Assembly (NCBI GenBank): GCA_029262095.1
Contig: JAJDAB010000195.1
Span: forward strand, 1-7,009
Length of the DNA stretch: 7,009 nt
Origin: Candidatus Hydrogenedentota bacterium
Lineage (GTDB): Bacteria > Hydrogenedentota > Hydrogenedentia > Hydrogenedentales > SLHB01
Direction: 5' to 3'
Part shown: in pieces, positions 1-5,431 of the stretch
Layout of the letters: each line of letters starts with the position of its first letter
How positions within the stretch are numbered: the stretch's first letter is position 1
Notes under the pieces: model-generated
Databases searched by the model: none
What the model was told of the DNA's origin: nothing
What the model saw: only the letters and a program-made list of their open reading frames with translations
Position numbers and translations under genes: made by a program

Positions 1-186
1 GCACAACTCTTCGATACTGCGGCAACCAATGAAGTTTCTGCCCTCAGCGCGGCCTTCCATAAACGCATCGACTTTACTGACAGTGCGATTGAAAACCGCG
101 ACTGTAAATCCGTGACTCTCCATATTGAGGACGAGATTCTCGCCCATTACGGCCAACCCAATCAGGCCGATGTCCGCTGTAATCAT
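1..186 (-). CDS. gnd: 6-phosphogluconate dehydrogenase, decarboxylating (N-terminal fragment, cut by window edge)
   Basis: This is the 5' end of a gene that runs off the left edge; 62 codons are visible. The translation begins MITADIGLIGLAVMGENL, which is the characteristic 6-phosphogluconate dehydrogenase N-terminus. The GLAVMG segment (residues 10-15) is the NADP-binding Rossmann loop (GxAxxG), followed by NM.SHGF and VFNRT, where the Asn-Arg-Thr around residues 33-35 normally contacts the 2'-phosphate of NADP. The enzyme oxidatively decarboxylates 6-phosphogluconate to ribulose 5-phosphate in the cytosolic pentose phosphate pathway. The ATG at 186 is chosen because it matches the family start and an AAGGAG lies 10 bases upstream. 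The gene before it in transcription order is the IPT-domain membrane protein, 65 bases away. The catalytic lysine and the C-terminal helical domain lie outside the window, so intactness cannot be judged. Confidence 0.93.
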   Translation of the reverse strand, partial: MITADIGLIGLAVMGENLVLNMESHGFTVAVFNRTVSKVDAFMEGRAEGRNFIGCRSIEELC

Positions 187-196
187 GACGGTATTG

Positions 197-202
197 CTCC
201 TT
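197..202 (-). promoter_or_regulatory. Ribosome binding site of 6-phosphogluconate dehydrogenase
   Basis: The minus strand reads AAGGAG, a near-perfect Shine-Dalgarno core, 10 bases before the ATG at 186. The spacing is slightly long but acceptable. It supports that ATG as the true start. Confidence 0.6.
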
Positions 203-251
203 CGGTTTTGCGTGCTACGAGGGCTGAACGTAGTGGGGGAGTACCCCGGAC

Positions 252-956
252 TTACTTGTCCGAATCGGACCCGGAAGCTTGGTCGGCGTAGGGCAAATAT
301 TCAGCTTCCAATTTTGCCTGCGCGGCTTCTTTCTCCGCAGCGATCTCGGCGAGGACGTGTCTAGCGCGCCGTTCGTCGCGTAGGGCCAAGCGCTTGCCCT
401 TTGCTTCAAGTACCTCCCCACGGTAAGCGATGCGGCGGAGACTGCGTCGGATTAACGCGAAGACAATCAGCAGCGCAACAAATGCGCCGGTGACCATGAG
501 CGCGTACATGCCGTACAGATCAATGATATTGGGTGGGCGAAAAGTAACCGCGACCGGAATGCTCCTGTCGGGAGCAATTTCGAATTGTTCCAGCATATTC
601 GAAGCATCTTCGGTTTCCCGGCTACGCCCCACTGAAACAAAAACTTTGGCACGCTCTTCGAGACTAGGCAGCACCGGCGAGAGCAGCGTGATGGTGTTCG
701 CGTCAACGATCTCAAATTCTTCGATCGTATCGATTTCTCCGCTACGTTTTTTGAATCCGAAACGCACCTCGTCGACTTCCTTGAACCCGGTACCCGTAAT
801 GGTTAGCTCGGTCGGCTTGTCGGCGCGAATGGTGTCCGGCTTGATTTGTTCAATGTGAAAGTCCGGCGGCAGTATGCGCCGCTGAATGGAATCGCAGCCA
901 GCGAACGCTAGAAATGCGACACACGGAGCGACTATATTTCGGAATTGAATCGACAT
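252..956 (-). CDS. Predicted membrane-anchored protein with IPT/TIG-like domain and cytoplasmic coiled tail
   Basis: This 234-residue protein of unknown function has a clear architecture. Residues 1-21 form a signal sequence ending FLAFAGC, a plausible but imperfect lipobox (Phe at -3) with Cys21 as candidate lipidation site. Residues about 35-128 resemble an IPT/TIG immunoglobulin-like fold: I..I.PDTI.AD.PTELTITGTGF, then VRFG, then a TITLLSP stretch. Residues about 149-169 are a hydrophobic membrane helix followed by RRSLRR, so by the positive-inside rule the C-terminus is cytoplasmic. Residues about 190-220 are charged and Ala/Glu/Lys-rich, probably helical or coiled coil. The start at 956 is preferred over an ATG at 986 because it places the signal sequence at the N-terminus and avoids an odd basic extension; neither has a strong ribosome binding site. 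It lies 45 bases after the phosphofructokinase stop. IPT domains usually mediate binding; no catalytic motif is visible. Confidence 0.75.
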   Translation of the reverse strand: MSIQFRNIVAPCVAFLAFAGCDSIQRRILPPDFHIEQIKPDTIRADKPTELTITGTGFKEVDEVRFGFKKRSGEIDTIEEFEIVDANTITLLSPVLPSLEERAKVFVSVGRSRETEDASNMLEQFEIAPDRSIPVAVTFRPPNIIDLYGMYALMVTGAFVALLIVFALIRRSLRRIAYRGEVLEAKGKRLALRDERRARHVLAEIAAEKEAAQAKLEAEYLPYADQASGSDSDK

Positions 957-1001
957 TCTTCGCGGCCCAGATTTCAATAATATCATATGTCGAGGTGTGC
1001 G

Positions 1002-2294
1002 TTAGATACCGTCTCGCAGCGTCTGCGGGACGTAGGGCGGCAATTGCGATTCCGCGAACAACGGCGAGAATCGCGTGAACCGTTGGCGACCGTTCACCAA
1101 CGGCACACTGGCCCAATCTTCACCCACAAGCGGGTGCACGTAGTCTAGAAAGTCATCGCTCACGTCAATGCGATTCTCGCTGATCCACGCTTCAGGAAAC
1201 GTCCGCTCGGAATTGGCCACGTCCCCCAACGGGACTTTGTCATACCGAACCGAATAAATCGGTCCCGGATTGCGCAAAATGGTGGACATGTAGCCCGATT
1301 CACCGTCTTTCGCGAGAAGTACGGCCTGTTGCCCGAGCCGATACGCTTCATCGAGATCGACGATTGATGCGTACGTGCACGTATCACGCTGGTCGGTGCC
1401 CGGTACTTGCCCACGTGCAGCGCCAGCGACGGGCAGTTCGCGATCATTCAGCATGCTTACGACTTGTTGGGCGACCGTCGTTTTTGACGCGCCGTATTGC
1501 GCATGCCCAAAGTTGTCGCGGGAAATGCCGAGGTCGCCCATGTCGAATCCCTCACTCACGACAATGATGCAACGCCCATCACTCCGCAATTGATCCGCGA
1601 CGCGATCACACATCTCATCGGGCGTGACACCGGACTCCGCGAGGTAAATCTGCAACGGGATTTCGCGCTTCGGATCGGCCAAACGTGCTGCTGCTGGAAT
1701 ATAGCCAATCTTGCGTCCCATCGCTTGAAGCACCAGCACCGGATCGGCGGGGGAGGAGCCTGCATTTTCTTCATTGGCGTTTTGCACGACGCCCATCCAA
1801 TACCGCGCGACGCTGCCGTAGCCCGGCGTATGATCGATGAGCTTGAACTCGGAATCGCCAACATCATTGTCGATCGTTTTCGGAACACCCACCGCAACGA
1901 GATCCAAACCCTGCGCATTCGCAAGTTCACTGACCTTGTGTGCGGTGTCCATCGAATCGTTGCCACCGATATAGAGGAAATAACCCACATCGTGCGCCTT
2001 CAACACCTCGACAACACGCTCAAAATCCTCATCCTGGCCAGGCTTTAGCTTGTACCGGCATGTCCCGATCGAACCCGCAGCCGGCGTATACCGCAGCAGG
2101 GCAACCTCTTCCTCATCCTGCGCGGAAAGGTCAAGCAACTCCTCCTTCAGCACGCCTTCAATGCCATGCCAACCCGCATACACTTTCCCAAAGACATCAG
2201 GAAACGCGCGGCACGTCTCTATGACACCGCGCAACGAACTGTTGATTACCGGAGTGGGTCCGCCGGATTGGGCTACGATAAGATTCTTGGGCAT
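1002..2294 (-). CDS. pfp: 6-phosphofructokinase, PPi-dependent type (diphosphate--fructose-6-phosphate 1-phosphotransferase)
   Basis: The 430-residue product belongs to the phosphofructokinase family (PF00365) and phosphorylates fructose 6-phosphate to fructose 1,6-bisphosphate in cytosolic glycolysis. Visible landmarks are SGGPTP (10-15), the phosphodonor loop GGNDS (110-114), the catalytic PKTIDND (138-144), MGR (192-194), SEGF (247-250) and GTDQR (299-303). In ATP enzymes the two donor-selective positions are Gly (GGDG, and Gly before TIDND); here they are Asp113 and Lys139, the known signature of pyrophosphate users, which makes the reaction reversible. The length, about 100 residues more than E. 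coli PfkA, also fits the PPi group. The frame is open to an ATG at 2342, but the ATG at 2294 gives MPKNLIVAQSGG, matching the family and avoiding overlap with the preceding PIN-like gene, whose stop is 7 bases away. Donor specificity is inferred, not proven. Confidence 0.92.
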   Translation of the reverse strand: MPKNLIVAQSGGPTPVINSSLRGVIETCRAFPDVFGKVYAGWHGIEGVLKEELLDLSAQDEEEVALLRYTPAAGSIGTCRYKLKPGQDEDFERVVEVLKAHDVGYFLYIGGNDSMDTAHKVSELANAQGLDLVAVGVPKTIDNDVGDSEFKLIDHTPGYGSVARYWMGVVQNANEENAGSSPADPVLVLQAMGRKIGYIPAAARLADPKREIPLQIYLAESGVTPDEMCDRVADQLRSDGRCIIVVSEGFDMGDLGISRDNFGHAQYGASKTTVAQQVVSMLNDRELPVAGAARGQVPGTDQRDTCTYASIVDLDEAYRLGQQAVLLAKDGESGYMSTILRNPGPIYSVRYDKVPLGDVANSERTFPEAWISENRIDVSDDFLDYVHPLVGEDWASVPLVNGRQRFTRFSPLFAESQLPPYVPQTLRDGI

Positions 2295-2301
2295 GTGCGA
2301 T

Positions 2302-2661
2302 TTATTCCGCTGGATAGATTCGAATTCTGGACTCTTCAACAATCACAAGGTGGCCACTCAAAGGCAACTTCGTAATCTCGGGAAACGCTCTTTCGAGCAC
2401 GGATAGAACCTTTGGTTTGCTTTGATGGTTAAGTTTTAGGACGATGAGACCTTTATACTGCTGCGGCGGGTAGCTTTGAATATCTGCGAATCCCGTGTCC
2501 AGGGTTATCAATACCTCTTCATTTTCCAAGCACATTTTCGCGATACTGTTGTCGGGTGTACCTTGGGCGCTTTGGTCGAAGAGTGTGCGAGCGTCGAACT
2601 TGAGCCGCCGTATGAGTTCGACGAGTTCTGACGGCAAATTCTCGTCTACTTTGAAACGCAT
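2302..2661 (-). CDS. DUF5615 family PIN-like protein, putative toxin nuclease
   Basis: The 119-residue product matches the DUF5615 (COG4634) PIN-like family. It starts MRFKVDENLP, the typical strand plus acidic Asp6/Glu7 and Asn8. It continues with GTPDN (34-38, acidic Asp37), LITLDTGFAD (51-60, Asp55 and Asp60) and GLIVLKL (71-77). PIN-like proteins are Mg-dependent ribonuclease folds with clustered acidic residues. Family members usually have D.DF where this has DTGF, so the third acidic site is Gly57; this may weaken catalysis or be natural variation. It follows the DUF433 gene by 9 bases in the usual antitoxin-then-toxin order with no strong ribosome binding site, suggesting translational coupling. 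Its last codons carry a GCGGAATAA stretch that may serve as the ribosome binding site of the phosphofructokinase gene. Toxicity is inferred from family context only. Confidence 0.85.
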   Translation of the reverse strand: MRFKVDENLPSELVELIRRLKFDARTLFDQSAQGTPDNSIAKMCLENEEVLITLDTGFADIQSYPPQQYKGLIVLKLNHQSKPKVLSVLERAFPEITKLPLSGHLVIVEESRIRIYPAE

Positions 2662-2670
2662 CGCAACGAG

Positions 2671-2901
2671 TTATGAATAGGCGATTACGCGATCGCTTGC
2701 GAGATCTGCGGCGTAAGCAATGGCAGCTCTGATGTCGTCTTTTCCTATGGCGGGGTAGCTGGCGACGATTTCTTCGTGAGGAATATCTGCCGCGAGGTTG
2801 TCCAGGACAGTCGAAACCAGAACACGAGAACCTTTGATGCACGGTTTCCCGTAGCAGATCCTCGGGTCCACCGAAATGTGTTGACGCCAATCAATGGGCA
2901 T
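2671..2901 (-). CDS. DUF433 domain protein, putative antitoxin
   Basis: The 76-residue product is a DUF433 (COG2442) protein, a small winged or helix-turn-helix-like family usually paired with DUF5615 toxins. The signature is clear: ISVDPRICYGKPCIKGSRV (about residues 9-27), then a V..VLDNLA helix, IPHEEIVASYP (41-51) and DIRAAIAYAADLA near the C-terminus. The ATG at 2901 is chosen over one at 2949 because it begins right before the family motif, has GGAG 9 bases upstream, and the longer form would start upstream of the promoter -10 box. It would bind its own promoter and neutralise the PIN-like partner; both roles are inferred from family behaviour. The gene lies downstream of the LarA-like gene with a 73-base gap, the largest in the window. 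Confidence 0.87.
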   Translation of the reverse strand: MPIDWRQHISVDPRICYGKPCIKGSRVLVSTVLDNLAADIPHEEIVASYPAIGKDDIRAAIAYAADLASDRVIAYS

Positions 2902-2910
2902 GCCTCTTAT

Positions 2911-2914
2911 CTCC
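2911..2914 (-). promoter_or_regulatory. Ribosome binding site of the DUF433 gene
   Basis: The minus strand reads GGAG 9 bases before the ATG at 2901. It supports the short form of the antitoxin-like protein. Confidence 0.5.
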
Positions 2915-2928
2915 GATAAACTTCTGAT

Positions 2929-2953
2929 GGAATTATACCACCAGTCCAATTCC
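2929..2953. repeat. Inverted repeat GGAATT-N13-AATTCC over the cassette promoter
   Basis: Plus-strand GGAATT at 2929-2934 is the reverse complement of AATTCC at 2948-2953, with a 13-base spacer. The left arm overlaps the -10 hexamer (2932-2937). Centres of the arms are 19 bases apart, near two helical turns, as expected for a dimeric repressor. A 6-bp palindrome could arise by chance, but its place on the -10 box makes it a candidate operator for autoregulation by the DUF433 protein. Confidence 0.35.
2932..2940 (-). promoter_or_regulatory. Extended -10 promoter of the DUF433/DUF5615 cassette
   Basis: The minus strand reads TGGTATAAT, a perfect TATAAT -10 hexamer with the TGn extension that lets sigma-70-type polymerase work without a good -35. 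No good -35 lies at 16-18 bases; a TTGACG occurs upstream but 28 bases away, too far. Initiation would fall near 2925, giving a leader of roughly 24 bases before the ATG at 2901. The position, just upstream of the cassette and after the LarA-like gene stop, gives the cassette, and probably the phosphofructokinase gene behind it, an independent start of transcription. Confidence 0.6.
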
Positions 2954-2974
2954 GATGGGCACGGTCGTCAAGAT

Positions 2975-4261
2975 TCACTGTGATGATGCAATCCGAACCG
3001 GCCCCGGCGCGGGATTGCCCGATCGCAACTGATACAACACTTCGCCCGCATGGTCGACAACGAGAATGCCCTCGTCTTCACGGCCACGCCACTGGTCAAC
3101 ATCAATAGATTGAAAATCACGATAGCCGAGATTGATGGCCTTAGAGTCGGCCTCGGATATAGAGGTCGCGAGTGTGACATCGACTCGGCAACGTTCGACG
3201 CCGTCCTCGTATGTGCCAATGCCGCGCACGTGAGTCGAGTGCGCAAGGATACCGCCCGGCACGTCGTCGAACTTATCCATCTGCGCGAGGAAATAGTCGC
3301 GCGTGTGGTAACCGATTCGCCGCAGGAGTTTGCCGTGTGTCACGCTTACTTCGCTCACATGCGGCGCGTAAATGATGAGTTCGCCGCCATCCGCGACCGC
3401 GTTTTCGAGCTTGTACATGCACTTGCCCGCGACCCATAGGTCGTCATAGCGCGGTGGACACAGGGCGAGTATCGTCTTGTATGGGCGCTCGATGTAGCGG
3501 ATGTGTGTTTTCGCGGCCATGTCCGCGGCGGCGGACCACGCGTCCTCGGGATCGCCGTAGAAGATGCCGTGGCAATCGCCCTCCGTCACGTTGAGACAGA
3601 AGGCGCGCTTTTCCACATCGACCATCGCCGCCGAAGCGTTGATGACCGCCCGGACAGCAGTGTTCTTTGCACCGTTGATAACCGGATTGCTGATGAGCGC
3701 GCCCAGCCAGTGGAACAAGTGCAGGATTTCTGGACCCGCGACGCCGGGGAAAAAGTATTTGTTGCCGCCGCTGAATCCGACGACCTCATGTGGAAAGACT
3801 GGCCCGACGATGCAGACCAGGTCATAGTCGAATACACGCGAATTGATTCTTACGTTTACAGGATCGTTCAATAATCCATCGGATAATTCTGCTATTTCCG
3901 ATCCTGTTAATGTTCCAATTTCGCGAAGTGCTTTCTTGTCCTGCCAATCGTGATTGAATACTTGGCCTCGGAACCATGAGTTCCTAGCATCGTCGCTCAA
4001 GCCTAGCCACGCATCAATCGCAGCATTGCTCATCGCGGGATGTGTGCCCAGTGCGATGAGGAAATCACATACCGAGGCTTGCTCCGTCGCGTGACAGAGC
4101 GCGCGCACCATCGCGTGCATAGGCATGCTGCGCGTCGAATCCGGGACGATGAACAACACCCGGCGGCCTTTAATCTCTTCTCCAGCCAGCGCGGCACTAA
4201 CGGCGTGATCGAGTTGTTCATCCGTAATGGGCGAAGCGGTTTGAACGAGTTCCTTTACCAT
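2975..4261 (-). CDS. LarA-like nickel-pincer racemase/epimerase homologue (DUF2088), substrate unknown
   Basis: The 428-residue product matches the LarA lactate racemase family in length (424 in Lactiplantibacillus plantarum) and motifs. Visible are DSTR (41-44), GTH (72-74), and the strongly conserved HEVVGFSGGNKYFFPG (158-173), where His158 and Lys168 correspond to the LarA residues that bind nickel and the pincer cofactor. DLWVAGK (274-280) gives a lysine matching LarA Lys298, but the glutamine three positions earlier in lactate racemases is Val277 here. LarA homologues racemise or epimerise 2-hydroxyacids by hydride transfer in the cytosol, and some act on sugar acids such as gluconate/mannonate. 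The Val change argues against plain lactate racemase. The gene starts 2 bases after the pdxB stop, so the two are almost surely co-transcribed. The cofactor genes larB, larC and larE are absent from the window. Family is sure, substrate is not. Confidence 0.85.
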   Translation of the reverse strand: MVKELVQTASPITDEQLDHAVSAALAGEEIKGRRVLFIVPDSTRSMPMHAMVRALCHATEQASVCDFLIALGTHPAMSNAAIDAWLGLSDDARNSWFRGQVFNHDWQDKKALREIGTLTGSEIAELSDGLLNDPVNVRINSRVFDYDLVCIVGPVFPHEVVGFSGGNKYFFPGVAGPEILHLFHWLGALISNPVINGAKNTAVRAVINASAAMVDVEKRAFCLNVTEGDCHGIFYGDPEDAWSAAADMAAKTHIRYIERPYKTILALCPPRYDDLWVAGKCMYKLENAVADGGELIIYAPHVSEVSVTHGKLLRRIGYHTRDYFLAQMDKFDDVPGGILAHSTHVRGIGTYEDGVERCRVDVTLATSISEADSKAINLGYRDFQSIDVDQWRGREDEGILVVDHAGEVLYQLRSGNPAPGPVRIASSQ

Positions 4262-4263
4262 AG

Positions 4264-5415
4264 CTACCCGGCCAGCTTCACGTTGAAGCCAAGTCCGCTT
4301 AGAATCCGCTGCGCTTCCATCTGCGCGTTTCCGATGCGTACGGTCGCGGCATGAAACTCGCGGCGTCGAGGATAATCCCGCCGAAGCCCGTCGAAATGAG
4401 GTCCGCGATCCGCTTCCGGCATGTTCAAGATCGTGCGCAATGATTTATCATCGGTAGTCACATCGTATACCGAACAAACAGCTGCGCGTATTGCACTTGC
4501 GGTATCTTCCACGCCCGACACGTCGATAAGCTCTGCGACATCCGACGCCAAATGCGGCGTTGCATCCCAAGTCGCATCCAATTCAAAATGCTTGCACGCT
4601 GCTTCATAGATCTGGCGCGTGCCGGTGACTTTTCCATCGTACGAATATCCCGCAATATGCGGCGTTCCGATCGCACAATTCGCCAGCAATTCCGTATCTA
4701 TCGTTGGTTCATTTTCCCAGACGTCCAAAACGGCTGCGCCGATCGCACCCGACTCCAGTGCGTCTCGCAGTGCAACGCCTTCAATGACGTTCCCGCGCGC
4801 CGAATTCATGATGATCGAACCGGTCTTACATTGACTCAAAAATGCTGCGTCGACCATGTGAGCCGTGGCATCCGGGCCGTCCTTTGTGAGCGGAACGTGC
4901 AGCGTAATGATGTCACATTGTCGGATTGCGTCAAGGTCTTGGTAACGAGTCGCGCCACCTTGCCGTGCGAGCGGCGGATCGTTTAGCACGCAATCCATCC
5001 CCAATGCATGCGCCTTGGCCTCGACGTGTTTGCCGACGTTGCCATGGCCTACAATGCCTAGCCTCTTTGTCGAGAGATCGGTCTCCCGCCATTCAGCGAG
5101 TTTCAGTAACGCCCCAACGATGTACTCGGCCACGCTGTTCGCGTTGCACCCCGGTGCGCTGTCAAAACCAATGTCACGCGAAACAAGATACGCCGTGTCA
5201 ACGTGGTCGTAGCCGATTGTCGGACTGCCCACGAAGCGGACGGAGGATCCATCCAGCAAGCCCGCATTGACTTGCGTAATGCTGCGAACCAGCAGCACAT
5301 CCGCATCTCGAACCGCAGCCGCATCCATTGATCGACCGTGCATGGTCGTGACGTCGCCGAGCGCGCCGAACGCTTCTTCGACTAGCACAATATTTTCGTC
5401 CGCAACAATTCGCAT
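4264..5415 (-). CDS. pdxB: 4-phosphoerythronate dehydrogenase
   Basis: The 383-residue product aligns from end to end with remembered E. coli PdxB (378 residues), which oxidises 4-phospho-D-erythronate to 2-oxo-3-hydroxy-4-phosphobutanoate in pyridoxal phosphate synthesis. It opens MRIVADEN, like E. coli MKILVDEN. It has DADVLLVRS and APGCNANSVAEYI (88-100), the NAD-binding GHGNVG (123-128), and the D-2-hydroxyacid dehydrogenase triad: Arg207 in NSARG, Glu236 in DVWENEP, His253 in PHIAGYS, nearly identical in number to E. coli 208/237/254. The C-terminal PdxB dimerisation domain (about 290-383) is present, with VYDVTTDD and FDGLRRDYPRRREF. The ATG at 5415 has AGGTG 6 bases upstream and matches E. 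coli; a GTG at 5424, with its own AGGT, would add three residues. It sits 16 bases after the HAD gene and 2 before the LarA-like gene. No other B6 gene is visible. Confidence 0.9.
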   Translation of the reverse strand: MRIVADENIVLVEEAFGALGDVTTMHGRSMDAAAVRDADVLLVRSITQVNAGLLDGSSVRFVGSPTIGYDHVDTAYLVSRDIGFDSAPGCNANSVAEYIVGALLKLAEWRETDLSTKRLGIVGHGNVGKHVEAKAHALGMDCVLNDPPLARQGGATRYQDLDAIRQCDIITLHVPLTKDGPDATAHMVDAAFLSQCKTGSIIMNSARGNVIEGVALRDALESGAIGAAVLDVWENEPTIDTELLANCAIGTPHIAGYSYDGKVTGTRQIYEAACKHFELDATWDATPHLASDVAELIDVSGVEDTASAIRAAVCSVYDVTTDDKSLRTILNMPEADRGPHFDGLRRDYPRRREFHAATVRIGNAQMEAQRILSGLGFNVKLAG

Positions 5416-5421
5416 CGGGTT

Positions 5422-5426
5422 CACCT
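5422..5426 (-). promoter_or_regulatory. Ribosome binding site of pdxB
   Basis: The minus strand reads AGGTG 6 bases before the ATG at 5415. It contains the alternative GTG start at 5424, which has AGGT of its own 5 bases upstream. The spacing and homology favour the ATG. Confidence 0.5.
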
Positions 5427-5431
5427 GTTAC

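Noticed and set aside
214..247. Two small hairpins (CTACG/CGTAG at 215-233 and GGGG/CCCC at 236-247) downstream of the IPT gene
   Set aside because: Stems are only 4-5 bp and no T-run follows on the minus strand, so a terminator call is not supported.
982..987. TATGAT on the minus strand as a -10 box for the IPT gene
   Set aside because: Five of six bases match but the hexamer 17 bases upstream (GGTATC) is not a -35 and there is no TGn extension; chance is likely in this A+T-rich gap.
1497..2048. Plus-strand open frame of 183 codons
   Set aside because: It lies wholly inside the phosphofructokinase gene, which has strong family motifs on the other strand; the translation shows no recognisable domain.
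2295..2342. Longer phosphofructokinase form starting at the ATG at 2342
   Set aside because: The 16 extra residues do not resemble the family and would overlap the PIN-like gene; the start at 2294 fits both homology and spacing.
2951..2974. TTGACG on the minus strand as -35 partner of the TATAAT box
   Set aside because: The spacer is 28 bases, far outside the usable 15-19 range; the TGn extension explains the promoter better.
3050..3874. Plus-strand open frames of 129 and 123 codons opposite the LarA-like gene
   Set aside because: Both are antisense to a well-conserved coding region and have no domain features; high G+C commonly leaves such frames open.
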